This document shows, one piece after another, positions 8,333 to 17,877 of a stretch of DNA of 64,000 nucleotides. A program made the position numbers and the translations under genes. Every line of letters starts with the position of its first letter. The first letter of the stretch is position 1. The notes under the pieces are model-generated. The model had not been told where the DNA came from, made no database searches, and saw only the letters and a program-made list of their open reading frames with translations. Origin of the DNA: an uncultured Erwinia sp. (GTDB taxonomy: Bacteria > Pseudomonadota > Gammaproteobacteria > Enterobacterales > Enterobacteriaceae); contig CAMIKG010000010.1 of assembly GCA_946221915.1 (NCBI GenBank), positions 1 to 64,000 on the forward strand, written 5' to 3'.

Positions 8333-9482
8333 CGGCCACTCCTAAAATCAGGCAGGCGTTATTGCCGCCAAAAGCAAATGAATTCGACAGGATCACCGGC
8401 TTGCGCAGCGGCTGGGCGCGGGTCAGCAAACCGCACGCTGGCAGGCTGCTGTCCGGCTCGCAGGTGGAAAAATCCTGCGGCGGCAGAAGCAGATCGCGCG
8501 TCAGCAACAGCCAGCACAGCGCCGCTTCACAAATGCCCGCCGCACCGAGCGTATGGCCGGTAAGATGTTTGGTTGAACTGCCGGGAACCTGATCCGCAAA
8601 CAGCTGATGGATAACCTGGGCTTCAATCTGATCGTTCAGCCGTGTCGCCGTGCCGTGCAGATTGATATAACCAATATCCTGCGGCTGCAGTCCGGCGCGG
8701 CTCAGCGCCATGTTGATGGCGCGTATCGCCCCTTCCCCCTGCGGGTGCGGCGCAGACATATGCCAGGCATCAGACGACTCTCCCGCGCCCAGCAACGCCA
8801 CCGGCTGTGGTTCACGCGTCAGCAGCATCAGTGCCGCGCCTTCGCCAATCGAAATGCCATCACGCTGCGCGCTAAACGGCGCACAGCGTTCTGCTGACAG
8901 GGATTCCAGGCTGTCGAAGCCGTTAACCGGCATCCGGCTCAGGGTATCCGCGCCGCCAACAATCGCCACATCCACCATGCCAGACTCAATCAGACGCTGA
9001 CCGCTGATCACCGCGCGCGCACTGGAAGAGCAGGCCGTCGACAACGTATACGCCGGACCATTAAGCTGCAGATACGCCGCCAGAAAACGCGACGGATCGC
9101 CCAGCTCCTGCTGGGCATAGTGATAATCGGCGTGCTCACCGCCGATAAAACGATCCGCCTCATCCACTCCGGCGGTGCTGGTGCCAAGAATGACCGCCAC
9201 CCGATCCGCGCCAAAACGCGCAATCGCCGCATCAACCTCAGCACGAATCTGCGCCAGCGCGGCCAGCAACAGACGGTTGTTGCGACTGTTATGCTGCATC
9301 AGCTGCGCAGGAACCGGCGGCAACTCAGCATCGACATGACCAATCCAGCAGCGGCGACCCGCCAGCAACCAGTCGTCGGAAGGCCGCATCCCCGGAGCGT
9401 GACCACGCGCCAGATTGGCGCTGACCTCATCCGCGTTGTGGCCTAAGGCATTCAGCATGCCGACGGCGGAAATATAAATCAT
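8325..9482 (-). CDS. apeO: APE beta-ketoacyl-ACP synthase ApeO
   Basis: A 385-residue KS with an intact triad: Cys151 (STACSSSA), His276 (NLHGTATRLND) and His310 (TGHTLGAAG). In studied APE clusters ApeO pairs with the catalytically dead ApeC as a KS/chain-length-factor heterodimer. Its start overlaps the end of apeN by 4 bp, so the export genes and the elongation genes form one transcript. Confidence 0.9.
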   Translation of the reverse strand: MIYISAVGMLNALGHNADEVSANLARGHAPGMRPSDDWLLAGRRCWIGHVDAELPPVPAQLMQHNSRNNRLLLAALAQIRAEVDAAIARFGADRVAVILGTSTAGVDEADRFIGGEHADYHYAQQELGDPSRFLAAYLQLNGPAYTLSTACSSSARAVISGQRLIESGMVDVAIVGGADTLSRMPVNGFDSLESLSAERCAPFSAQRDGISIGEGAALMLLTREPQPVALLGAGESSDAWHMSAPHPQGEGAIRAINMALSRAGLQPQDIGYINLHGTATRLNDQIEAQVIHQLFADQVPGSSTKHLTGHTLGAAGICEAALCWLLLTRDLLLPPQDFSTCEPDSSLPACGLLTRAQPLRKPVILSNSFAFGGNNACLILGVADA

Positions 9483-10054
9483 GATGCATCCAGTTGTTGA
9501 ATAAGGATCTGATAACCAAAGGCAAACTGCTGCACGCTGACCGGCTGGCGCTGCGTGCCACGCTGCAGATAGCGAATCTCCGTAATCAGCTGGCCTTTAT
9601 CGTCGCGTAATTGCCGTTTGTCACCCTGGTCCTGCAATGTCCAGCCCGCAGGCAACTGCCGTTGCCACACCGCCAGCGGCCAGTGGCTGAGCATAATATC
9701 CGCCAGCACCTGACTGGCGGGCGGCATCTCCGGCAGCACAATCGACTGCTCAGTATGAATCCCCTGCCCATCATAACTGACGCGGAACAGGCGAATACCC
9801 AGCGATGACAGCCCGGCCAGCGTCAGTTGTTGCCGATCGGCACTCAGCAGCACCAGCAGCGACTGTTGCCTGCCTTTAAACGTGCCGGTGAGCAACTGTT
9901 GCTGCTGAAACGCAGGGGTGATGCCTGGCGCAGGCAACGTGACTTTTACTCCCGGCTTGAGCCACGCCTGTGGCCGCGTCGGATCGTTATGGCTGGCGCA
10001 ACCGCTCAGCAATAACAACAGTACGCCTGACAGCGCCATCCAGACTGCTTTCAT
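9479..10054 (-). CDS. apeN: APE-associated outer membrane lipoprotein ApeN (DUF3261-type)
   Basis: A 191-residue lipoprotein with a hydrophobic leader and lipobox LLSGC. The ATG at 10054 overlaps the apeM stop by 4 bp; the longer frame to 10123 lies within apeM. Asn/Asp after the Cys is not at +2 (Ala-Ser follow), so Lol sorting to the outer membrane is likely. It probably helps to place the aryl polyene lipid in the outer membrane together with ApeL and ApeM. Its biochemical role is unknown. Confidence 0.85.
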   Translation of the reverse strand: MKAVWMALSGVLLLLLSGCASHNDPTRPQAWLKPGVKVTLPAPGITPAFQQQQLLTGTFKGRQQSLLVLLSADRQQLTLAGLSSLGIRLFRVSYDGQGIHTEQSIVLPEMPPASQVLADIMLSHWPLAVWQRQLPAGWTLQDQGDKRQLRDDKGQLITEIRYLQRGTQRQPVSVQQFAFGYQILIQQLDAS

Positions 10055-12372
10055 CGTCTCTTCCTTTTTGCCTGCGGTAATGCCAGCGGCGCCAGCAGAA
10101 ACGCGGTGAAAATCCCGCTGCACAATACAATGCCAAAACTGCTGATCGCCTGAGTGTCGCTGAAGACCAGCATGCCCAGCGTCAGCAGCGTGGTCATCAT
10201 CGCCACCGCTACCGCCAGTAACGAGGTTATCGGCGTGCCACGCGGATTACTGAAGAACAGCGTGTAATTAATGCCGATCCCCAGCACCAGAATCAGCGCC
10301 AGCAGCGAAAACAGATTCAGCGAATGACCACTCAGCGCCAGCGCCGCCAGTCCGCCGCCCAGCGACAGCACAGACGGCAATACACTGACCAGCCCTGCCC
10401 TGACGCCCAGGCGCGCCACATAGCTGACGGCAATCAGCGCCAGCGCCGCCAGCAGCAGCCAGCTCAGCATCACACGGTAAAAGCTGAACAGCTGGTCAAA
10501 GGTGCTTTTGCGATCGATCCACGCCACCCCCGGCAGCGTCTGCGCCAGTTCCGCCAGCTGCGCGCTCTGCTGTACGCCACTCACCGGCACCAGCACCGCG
10601 CTGCGTCCGCCCGGCAGGCCCAGCCACAGCAGACGCCAGCCTTCACTGTTCGGACTCGCCAGCCACTGCTCCGGCGTCAGCGTCATCGCAGTTAAGTCTG
10701 GCGACGGCAGATCGATGCCCGCCTGTTGCAGCTGCGCGCGAATGGCTGGCGTCGCCGTTTGTAATAGCGTGAGATCGCGCTGCTGCTGCGCCAGCGACGC
10801 CAGTGGCAGTTGCCGCCAGCTACCCAGCCAGCCTTGCTGCTGCGCCTGCTGCAGCTGCGGCGTCAGCGTTTCCAGCCGTTGCAGCGTCTGTTCCGCGCTG
10901 TCGCCCCACACCATAAACCAGGTCTGGTCGGCGCGCTGCCCGGTCAGGGCCGTCAGCTGCGCATCCTGCTGTAACAGCTGCGGCGGCAACGCCTGCAGCT
11001 GGGAAATATCATCATCCACGTTGAGCCGCAGTAATCCCGCCACGGAGAACAGCGCGACCAGCAGCGGCAGACCGATTTTCAGCGCCCGCTGGCGTCGCCA
11101 CGCCGCCAGCCAGCGCGCCAGCAGGATCATCGCAGGCACCGGGCGCACCGGCAGGCCGCGCACCAGCCACGGATACCAGCAGATCACCGTCAGGCACGAG
11201 GCGGTTAAGCCGCTGGCGGCAAACACCGCCAGCTGACGCAGGCCGGGGAACGGCGCGAATAACATCATCAGATACGCCAGCGCGGCCGTCGCCAGCGCCA
11301 GCAACAGCGCAGGCATCACCTTTTGCAGGCTTTGCTGTGGCGTCACGTCAGCGCCGTGCACCATGCGTTCCGTGAGGTAGTAAAGCGTATAGTCCGCCGA
11401 AATACCGACAATACTGACGCTCATCACCAGCGTCATCAGATGCAGCTCGCCGAAACACAGCAGCGTCACCACCGTACCCGCCATTGCGCCGATGGATACC
11501 GACAGCGCGCACAGCAGCAGCGGACGCGGCGAACGGAACACGCTGAACACCAGCAGCAACACGCCAATCACGGTGGCCACGCCCAGCGTGGAGACATCAT
11601 GCCGCGCCTGCTGGCTGGCAAAGTCGCTGTACAGCACCGTACCGCGCGTCAGCAGCTGCATCTGCGGATACTGCTGTTTCATGCGCTGTTCCAGCGCCTG
11701 CAGGCTGAGCACCACGTCGTGGCTTTGCTGCATATCGAAAGAGTTACTCGCCAGCTCGCCGTGAATAAAGTACCACTGGCGTCCCTGCTTATCGCGGGTG
11801 GTCAGCCAGCCATCGCGCAGCATCAGCTGACTGGCGCTCTGCTGCATCGCCAGCTGCGCACCGCGCACCAGCATCAGCGGGTCATGCTGCAGTTCCTGAC
11901 CACTCACGCCAGCAAAGGCGGAATAGAGCTGGGCCAGAATCCAGTCCGCCTGCGCGCCACCGCCCTGCGCCAGCCGCGCCCGGGTTGCCGGGTCGATCAG
12001 GCTATTACGGTGCTGCCAGGCAAATTGCCCCCACTGCTGTTGCTGCTGAGCATCAACTGGCCCTTTCACCTGCTTCAGCTGCGGCATCGCCTGTAATGCC
12101 TGTAAAAAGGCGCTCGCCACTGCCGGATCGGCCTGTTCGCCTGGGCTAATCAGCCATACCATCTGGCGGTCGAGCCGCTGCATAAAGCCCTGCTGCAGAT
12201 CGGCAGGAATATCGCCCATCGCCTGTTGCGGCAGCAGCGCCAGCACACTGCTGTTGATCGTCGCGCGCGGCAACAGCAGCGCGAACGCCGTCAGCAGCAG
12301 CAGACAGACGGCCAGCCATACGCCAGCGGCAATGCGCAGACGCTTAGAAAACAAAACGCTGCCGCTCTTCAT
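10051..12372 (-). CDS. apeM: APE MMPL/RND-family exporter ApeM
   Basis: A 773-residue inner membrane protein with two MMPL repeats. Each has an N-terminal helix, a periplasmic domain and a five-helix bundle. The proton-relay regions GISADYTLYYLTER and GIGINYTLFF mark the two halves. It should move the aryl polyene conjugate out of the inner membrane, with ApeL as a periplasmic carrier. The periplasmic parts are very Gln-rich. Its ATG lies 29 bp inside apeL. Confidence 0.9.
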   Translation of the reverse strand: MKSGSVLFSKRLRIAAGVWLAVCLLLLTAFALLLPRATINSSVLALLPQQAMGDIPADLQQGFMQRLDRQMVWLISPGEQADPAVASAFLQALQAMPQLKQVKGPVDAQQQQQWGQFAWQHRNSLIDPATRARLAQGGGAQADWILAQLYSAFAGVSGQELQHDPLMLVRGAQLAMQQSASQLMLRDGWLTTRDKQGRQWYFIHGELASNSFDMQQSHDVVLSLQALEQRMKQQYPQMQLLTRGTVLYSDFASQQARHDVSTLGVATVIGVLLLVFSVFRSPRPLLLCALSVSIGAMAGTVVTLLCFGELHLMTLVMSVSIVGISADYTLYYLTERMVHGADVTPQQSLQKVMPALLLALATAALAYLMMLFAPFPGLRQLAVFAASGLTASCLTVICWYPWLVRGLPVRPVPAMILLARWLAAWRRQRALKIGLPLLVALFSVAGLLRLNVDDDISQLQALPPQLLQQDAQLTALTGQRADQTWFMVWGDSAEQTLQRLETLTPQLQQAQQQGWLGSWRQLPLASLAQQQRDLTLLQTATPAIRAQLQQAGIDLPSPDLTAMTLTPEQWLASPNSEGWRLLWLGLPGGRSAVLVPVSGVQQSAQLAELAQTLPGVAWIDRKSTFDQLFSFYRVMLSWLLLAALALIAVSYVARLGVRAGLVSVLPSVLSLGGGLAALALSGHSLNLFSLLALILVLGIGINYTLFFSNPRGTPITSLLAVAVAMMTTLLTLGMLVFSDTQAISSFGIVLCSGIFTAFLLAPLALPQAKRKRR

Positions 12373-12949
12373 CGCTTAACGTCCGCGGCTCAAGGCGCTG
12401 ATTGCTGAGCGAAATATGCGTGTCATCGCCCTGTTTATCATCCAGTGCAATCACATCCAGATATTGTCCGCCCTGCAGGGTGATGGTGTTAAACAACTTA
12501 TCCAGCGGCGTGGTTTTGGGCGTCAGTACGATGCGCCAGCTGTCGTTACCCAGATCGCGGAAGTCGATGGCGAAATTTTGCTCCAGTACCTGACGATCCG
12601 CCTGGAACAGCGCCCGCAGCAAATGGTTAAACTGGAACATCTGCGGATTGCTGTCAGCCGTCACCACCTGCGGCGGCTGATTGTTCATCACCTGCACCAT
12701 GCGGCGATCGTCCAGCACCAGCGTCATGGGAAAAGGTTTCGCCTGATGCCACCACAGCCCCTGCTGCTGAGCAATCAGCAACTGACCGCTGGATTTCAGC
12801 GGCTGCGCCATGCCCTTAATCGCCCGCGACTGGGTGAAGTCGGCTCGCACCACCGGCTGGCTGGCAAACCGCTGCTGCAGATCGTCCAGCGTCACCGCGC
12901 CGGACGCCACGCTGAACAGCGCCAGGGAAGCGATCAGTAAACGTTTCAT
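12344..12949 (-). CDS. apeL: APE LolA-like periplasmic carrier ApeL
   Basis: A 201-residue protein with a Sec signal peptide (cleavage after VASG-A or nearby) and a LolA-type half-barrel fold suggested by alternating strands and RADFTQSRAI. It is a paralogue of the lipoprotein chaperone LolA and is thought to ferry the APE lipid across the periplasm. It overlaps apeK by 4 bp and apeM by 29 bp. Confidence 0.88.
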   Translation of the reverse strand: MKRLLIASLALFSVASGAVTLDDLQQRFASQPVVRADFTQSRAIKGMAQPLKSSGQLLIAQQQGLWWHQAKPFPMTLVLDDRRMVQVMNNQPPQVVTADSNPQMFQFNHLLRALFQADRQVLEQNFAIDFRDLGNDSWRIVLTPKTTPLDKLFNTITLQGGQYLDVIALDDKQGDDTHISLSNQRLEPRTLSDEERQRFVF

Positions 12950-13368
12950 GCACTCACCCCCAGACGCTCAAACAGCACCGGCGGCGAGACAAAGCTCATC
13001 TCCTGCGACTCAATACCGACCGCCACCTGAATGGTGTAACCGGTGGTGGTTCGTTTGCCGGTTGCGGCATCAAAAATCTGATAGGCGATACGCAGCCGAT
13101 TCTCGTACTCCTCAATCGTGGCCTGCACGCGAATGCGCTGTTCGAAGCTTAGCGTACCGCGATATTTCACCCGCGTGTCCACCACCGGCCAGACATAGCC
13201 TGAGGCTTTCATCTCGCGATAGCCGTAATTAAATTTCGCCAGCAACGCCTCGCGCGCCACTTCGAAATAGCGGAAATAGTTGCCGTGCCACACCACGCCC
13301 ATAGCGTCGACGTCATGGAAAGGCACGGTCAGTTCAATCGCGGTGGTAAATCGTGAGTCAGTTTGCAC
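12946..13368 (-). CDS. apeK: APE hotdog thioesterase ApeK (YbgC/4HBT type)
   Basis: A 140-residue hotdog thioesterase. The catalytic segment VPFHDVDAMGVVWHGNYFRYFE contains the Asp and the WHGNY signature of the YbgC/4-hydroxybenzoyl-CoA thioesterase group. It probably releases stalled or finished acyl chains from ApeE/ApeF. Two bases separate it from the apeJ stop. No aromatic ammonia-lyase gene lies beside it. Confidence 0.9.
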   Translation of the reverse strand: MQTDSRFTTAIELTVPFHDVDAMGVVWHGNYFRYFEVAREALLAKFNYGYREMKASGYVWPVVDTRVKYRGTLSFEQRIRVQATIEEYENRLRIAYQIFDAATGKRTTTGYTIQVAVGIESQEMSFVSPPVLFERLGVSA

Positions 13369-13370
13369 GC

Positions 13371-15068
13371 TTACTCCTTGTGTTGCGGGTCCGCTGGCGG
13401 CAGCGTCCAGAAATCGAAAAAGTTAAACCAGTCGAGCGGTGAAATCAGCGCATGATGCGCCAGACGATCGGCATAGCGATCCACCGCCTGTTGCAGCGCC
13501 TGCTGGCGCGTTGCCCGTGGCAACAGCAACGGATCGGCAAACGGTTCGCAGTAGAGACGTAATTTGCCCTGCTGCTTGAGGGCAAACATCAGCAATACCG
13601 GGCAACGCAGCGCCGCCGCCAGCACAAACGGCCCCTGCGGGAACGGTGCGGGCTGGCCGAGGAACTCACTCCACACCACGCGACGCACGCCGCCACGCTG
13701 GCGGTTCACCGCCGTGCGGTCACCGACAATCGCCACCCACTCCCCTGCCTGCAATTTTTCCTGCAGCATGATGGCGGTTTCCGGACCAATATCACTGACC
13801 GGCAGCAGATTCACGCCCGCCTGGGGCGTCAGCTCCTGCGTCAGCTGGCGGAAACGCTGTGCGTTATCGGTAAACACCAGCGCGTTAATCACCAGGCCGC
13901 TCACCTGCTGCGCCAGCGCGCGACAGGCTTCAATATCGCCGAGGTGCGATGCGAGGATCAGTCGCCCGCCGGGCTGCGCCGCATTCAGCGCCGCTTCCGC
14001 GCCGGGCGCGAAATCAATCTGCTTGCCCCAGCGCAGATCACCGCGCCAGCTGGCGATTTTATCCAGCATCGACTCGCCAAAACGCAGAAAGTGGCGGTAA
14101 CTGTTGAGCGGCTGCGGCAGGGCGATCTGCTGCTGACGTGCATACTGCTGAATGCGCGCCAGCCACTGCTGAGAAGCCAGACGCTGCGGACGGCCTGTCA
14201 GCCAGTACACCGCGATCACCGGCCACAGCAGCACGGTGAAGGCCGCGCGGCCAAACAGCCGATACACCGCCAGCATCAGGCGCATGCCCCACAGCCCTTT
14301 GCGTTCGCTGACACCCGCCCAGTGCTCAGCACGTTTGCGCCGCCGCAGCAGTGACGGAATACGCGGCAGCATGCCGAAGAACAGCCGGGTATGCATCCAG
14401 GAGATGCGCAGGTTGTCATGCAGCGCATCAAAGTGCGACAAACCATCCTGCGGATAGGTGACGCGCGTGCGAATAAAGCGGCTGTCAGTACCCGCCCAGT
14501 ACAGGCGCACCATCACTTCGGTATCGAAATCCATGCGGCGGCCAATGGTGCGCTGATTCATCAGCGCCAGCGTCGGCGCCAGCGGATACACGCGAAAACC
14601 GCACATGCTGTCGCGCAGCGATAATGACAGCGTTTCAATCCACACCCAGACGTGGGTGATATAGCGCCCGTAGAGGCGGGATTTCGGCACCGAGCTGTCA
14701 TACACCGGCTGGCCGGAAATCAGGCAATCCGGATACTGCTGCGCTTCCGTCAGCATGCGCGGCGCATCTTCAATCTGATGCTGACCATCGGCATCGACCT
14801 GCAACGCGTGGCTGTAACCGCGTTCGGCCGCCAGTTGCAGACCGCGATACACCGCCATCCCCTTCCCGCTGTTGGTCTCAAGACGCAGCAGCGTGACGTT
14901 GTCTGCGGCCAGCGACTGCAGCTGAGATTGTGTCGCTTCATCACTACCGTCATCGACAATAAACACCGGCAACTGCAGCGACGCCAGACGCGCTAACACC
15001 GCGGCCATCGTCGCGCCGTGGTTGTAACAGGGGATCACCACACAGGGCCTGAACGCGTGCTCTAACAC
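13371..15068 (-). CDS. apeJ: APE bifunctional glycosyltransferase/acyltransferase ApeJ
   Basis: A 565-residue fusion. Residues 1-230 form a GT2 glycosyltransferase with VDDGSD and VDADGQH (DxD-like), and about 300-560 form an LpxL-like acyltransferase with SHLGDIEACRAL in the HxxxxD/E position. Together they would glycosylate a lipid acceptor and attach the aryl polyene acyl chain. The start is GTG at 15068, overlapping the end of apeI by 7 bp; no ATG fits better. Confidence 0.9.
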   Translation of the reverse strand: MLEHAFRPCVVIPCYNHGATMAAVLARLASLQLPVFIVDDGSDEATQSQLQSLAADNVTLLRLETNSGKGMAVYRGLQLAAERGYSHALQVDADGQHQIEDAPRMLTEAQQYPDCLISGQPVYDSSVPKSRLYGRYITHVWVWIETLSLSLRDSMCGFRVYPLAPTLALMNQRTIGRRMDFDTEVMVRLYWAGTDSRFIRTRVTYPQDGLSHFDALHDNLRISWMHTRLFFGMLPRIPSLLRRRKRAEHWAGVSERKGLWGMRLMLAVYRLFGRAAFTVLLWPVIAVYWLTGRPQRLASQQWLARIQQYARQQQIALPQPLNSYRHFLRFGESMLDKIASWRGDLRWGKQIDFAPGAEAALNAAQPGGRLILASHLGDIEACRALAQQVSGLVINALVFTDNAQRFRQLTQELTPQAGVNLLPVSDIGPETAIMLQEKLQAGEWVAIVGDRTAVNRQRGGVRRVVWSEFLGQPAPFPQGPFVLAAALRCPVLLMFALKQQGKLRLYCEPFADPLLLPRATRQQALQQAVDRYADRLAHHALISPLDWFNFFDFWTLPPADPQHKE

Positions 15069-15409
15069 AGGTTAATTTTCCCACTGCTGGCAACGGATTC
15101 ATTTTCCCCCTGCACCAGCAGGTAGCGGAAGCTCAGCTGACATTTCGCCGCCAGCCAGCTCAGGGTCAGCTTCAGCGTGCTGCCCGGCAGCACCGGCTGC
15201 TGAAACTTGATGTTCTCGATCGAGGAAAAGACTTTGCCCGGCGCCAGCAACTGGGTGCCGTAATGCATCACCCAGTCCAGCTGCGCCACGCCCGGCAGCA
15301 GCGGTTGCTGCGGGAAGTGGCCGCGAAACCAGAACAGCTCGGCGTCCACCCGCAGCAGTAATTCGGCTTGCGCCTCGTGTTGTTGACAGGCGAGTTCAAC
15401 CGGCAACAT
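15062..15409 (-). CDS. apeI: APE hotdog dehydratase subunit ApeI
   Basis: A 115-residue hotdog protein with RGHFPQQPLLPGVAQLDWV, the His-containing FabA/FabZ signature. With ApeP it forms the 3-hydroxyacyl-ACP dehydratase of APE assembly; ApeI supplies the catalytic His. The ATG at 15409 lies 14 bp inside apeH. A longer frame to 15526 is a shadow within apeH. Confidence 0.88.
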   Translation of the reverse strand: MLPVELACQQHEAQAELLLRVDAELFWFRGHFPQQPLLPGVAQLDWVMHYGTQLLAPGKVFSSIENIKFQQPVLPGSTLKLTLSWLAAKCQLSFRYLLVQGENESVASSGKINLC

Positions 15410-16739
15410 AAAACAGCTCCTGTATTTGCGGCCAGGCGCGTTTGCTCTGGCTGTTATGCGGGATAACCGGCACCACCCGCCAGAAACGCGGCATCGCGAC
15501 CGGCTCCAGCCAGCGTTGCAGCTCACGCCGCCACTGGCGTTTCAGTTCGGTCAGTTGTTGCGTATCGGGCTGCCGCGCCAGTACCAGCACCACGCCGATG
15601 GCGCTGCGGCCATGGCGGGCGACCTGCAGCGCCACGGCATCACTGACATCGGGCAGCGCCAGCAGACGGCGCTCAATCTCACTCAGCGAGATGCGCTTGT
15701 CTTCAATCTTAACCACCCGATCGTGACGACCGCACAGTTCAAAACTTCCGTCCGCTGCGAAGGCGAGTTTATCATCCAGCGGTACGCCGTCAGCCTGCGG
15801 AATAATCGGCGAGCGCGCCCACCAGTGTTGCTGCTCATCGCAGGAGAACGTGACAGCCTGAAACGGCTGCCAGCGTGCAGAGACATCCGCCCGTGAGCGC
15901 CACGCCAGCACACCGGTTTCGGTACTGCCGTAGATTTCATCCACCGCCAGCTGCAACCACTGCGCCGCCGCATCCGCCGCCGTATCCGGCAACACGCCGC
16001 CCGCGGAGACGATAAGCTTGCAGGCGGGCGGTGTCAGGGAAAAATCGAGGCGGCGCAGAAAGGCCGGGCTACTGATAAAAGCATACTGGCGATCGGCGGG
16101 CTGGGCGCTCAGTTGCTCGCTATACAGCAACTGGCGGCTGGAGAATGGCAATCCCAGCGCCATCGGTAAAATAATGCGGAAAGCCAGCCCGTACAGATGC
16201 TGATGGGTGACCGAGGCCAGCAACCAGCAGCCCTGCAGACGTTCGCCCCACAGGGCGACGAGCCAGGCGGATTCGCGATCCAGGCAGGCGACCGGTTTGC
16301 GCACCAGTCGTGGTTTACCGGTTGAGCCGGAGGTAAACAGCACCACCTCCGTGTCCGCTGAGACCGGCGGCAGCGCTGGCGCGTTGGTGTGCTGCGCGGC
16401 GCCAACGCGTAACTGCGGACAGGCGAGCGCTAAATCGATGTCGGTCAGCAGGCCATCAAACAGCTCGGATTGTTCTTCCAGCAGAGAGGGACGGCAGTGG
16501 CCGGGAATGATCACTGTCTTACCGGCATGCAACGCCGCCAGCAACGCGGCGGTAAACAGGTAACTGTCGTCAAAGCACAACGCCCAGCGCTGGCCGGGCT
16601 GCGCCAGCAAAGCGTCACACAGCGCCTGCACCTGCTGGCGCAGCTGTGACAACCGCATCGGCTGGTTATCACAATAAGAGACGACATAATCCGTTCGCGA
16701 CGGATGCAGCCACTCATTGATGGCTAACGCGCGTTGCAT
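15396..16739 (-). CDS. apeH: APE acyl/aryl-ACP ligase ApeH (AMP-forming)
   Basis: A 447-residue ANL-family enzyme. It activates the aromatic starter acid with ATP and loads it on an ApeE/ApeF carrier. The P-loop TSGSTGKP sits at residues 136-143, with YGSTETG and the C-terminal DRVVKIEDKRISLSEIE hinge visible. The ATG at 16739 has AAGGAAAG about 10 bases upstream; the longer frame to 16841 runs into apeG. It is the only enzyme in the cluster acting on the starter unit. Confidence 0.9.
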   Translation of the reverse strand: MQRALAINEWLHPSRTDYVVSYCDNQPMRLSQLRQQVQALCDALLAQPGQRWALCFDDSYLFTAALLAALHAGKTVIIPGHCRPSLLEEQSELFDGLLTDIDLALACPQLRVGAAQHTNAPALPPVSADTEVVLFTSGSTGKPRLVRKPVACLDRESAWLVALWGERLQGCWLLASVTHQHLYGLAFRIILPMALGLPFSSRQLLYSEQLSAQPADRQYAFISSPAFLRRLDFSLTPPACKLIVSAGGVLPDTAADAAAQWLQLAVDEIYGSTETGVLAWRSRADVSARWQPFQAVTFSCDEQQHWWARSPIIPQADGVPLDDKLAFAADGSFELCGRHDRVVKIEDKRISLSEIERRLLALPDVSDAVALQVARHGRSAIGVVLVLARQPDTQQLTELKRQWRRELQRWLEPVAMPRFWRVVPVIPHNSQSKRAWPQIQELFYVAG

Positions 16740-16741
16740 AC

Positions 16742-17302
16742 TCAGGCTTTCCTTATCATCCGTTGACGCAGTAGCCATTCGCCCGCCATCAACATTCCCA
16801 TCAGCAGATAGCTGATGATGCCATTCCACCATGTCCACCACTGCATATTGCCGCTCAGACAGGTCGCGGTGGCGATGCTGCCGTTAACCATAAAGAACAG
16901 GCACCAGATTTGCGTCACGCGTCGCGTCCAGCGTATCCCCTGCGGCGGCAGTTCCGGTTCGCGCAGCCGCGCCAGCCGTTCCACCAGCGGCATCACGCTG
17001 AACAGTGAACCACCAAACAGCAGCAGCATCACGCTGCTGACCACCACCGGATACCACAACAGCAGCTGATGCGCGCGCAGCACATAGCTGGCGAGACACA
17101 GCACCACCCCGGTCAGCGCCAGCAGCTTTCCCGCCCGTGAAAACGCCCCACTGCTGCGGCGCAGCGCAAACCAGCGCAGCAGGAACAGCAGCGCCAGCAG
17201 TGGCAGGAGTCCACGCCATTGAGGATGGGTAATCGCCAGCCAGACCAGAAATGGCCAGCTGAGCGTGATCACCCATAATGAGAGACGGCTGAATGCCTGC
17301 AT
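16742..17302 (-). CDS. apeG: APE cluster membrane protein ApeG
   Basis: A 186-residue integral membrane protein with about five hydrophobic helices and a charged C-terminus. It occupies the apeG position between the second ACP and the ligase. Its function is not known. A GTG codon just upstream at 17305 could also start it; neither start has a clear ribosome site. Confidence 0.8.
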   Translation of the reverse strand: MQAFSRLSLWVITLSWPFLVWLAITHPQWRGLLPLLALLFLLRWFALRRSSGAFSRAGKLLALTGVVLCLASYVLRAHQLLLWYPVVVSSVMLLLFGGSLFSVMPLVERLARLREPELPPQGIRWTRRVTQIWCLFFMVNGSIATATCLSGNMQWWTWWNGIISYLLMGMLMAGEWLLRQRMIRKA

Positions 17303-17319
17303 CACGATCGTGGCGGTAA

Positions 17320-17568
17320 TCAGCCTTCGTGGATCAACTGATCCAATGCGTCCACCACGTCCTGTACCGTGCGTACCGACTTAAAGGTTTCCGGCTTGAT
17401 TTTACGGCCGATGCGTTTTTGCAGATGCACCACCATATCGACGGCATCGATGCTGTCGAGTTCCAGATCTTCATACAGACGTGAGTCAGGTTTAACGTTG
17501 GCGGCATCGACTTCAAACAGGCTTTCCAGCAGACCGACGATTTCCTGATAGATTTCTTGTTTATTCAT
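17320..17568 (-). CDS. apeF: Acyl carrier protein ApeF
   Basis: An 82-residue ACP with the phosphopantetheine site LELDSIDAVD (Ser39). It is one of two carriers in the APE system, following apeE after a 22-bp gap. Acidic helix II is as expected for contacts with KS, KR and DH partners. Confidence 0.9.
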   Translation of the reverse strand: MNKQEIYQEIVGLLESLFEVDAANVKPDSRLYEDLELDSIDAVDMVVHLQKRIGRKIKPETFKSVRTVQDVVDALDQLIHEG

Positions 17569-17590
17569 AAATCACTCTTGAGTTTAATTA

Positions 17591-17860
17591 TCAGGCGATC
17601 TGCGCCGGTCGCTGGCCAGAAATAAAGGCCGCGAGAGTGGCAACGGAGAAGAAGTGCTGACGCATCTCTTCGCTTTCTGCCGACAGCATCACGCCGTAAC
17701 GGTTTTTTACCGCAAGGCCCAATTCGAGTGCATCAATGGAGTCGAGACCCAGCCCCTCGCCAAACAGGGCGGCATCACTTTCGATGTCATCACAACTGAT
17801 ATCTTCCAGATTCAGCGTGTCGATAATCATCTGTTTAATTTCGGCAATAAGTTCTTGCAT
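17591..17860 (-). CDS. apeE: Acyl carrier protein ApeE
   Basis: An 89-residue ACP with GLGLDSIDALELG (Ser41). The ATG at 17860 was chosen because GGAAA lies 8 bases upstream and the protein then starts like typical ApeE. An earlier ATG at 17878 overlaps the apeD stop as TGATG and would add six residues. Confidence 0.88.
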   Translation of the reverse strand: MQELIAEIKQMIIDTLNLEDISCDDIESDAALFGEGLGLDSIDALELGLAVKNRYGVMLSAESEEMRQHFFSVATLAAFISGQRPAQIA

Positions 17861-17877
17861 AGGTTGTTTCCACGTCA

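Noticed and set aside
11323..12096. 257-codon plus-strand frame opposite apeM
   Set aside because: It is rich in Arg, Gln and His, as expected of the antisense of a Leu/Gln-rich membrane protein gene, and has no motif or start signal.
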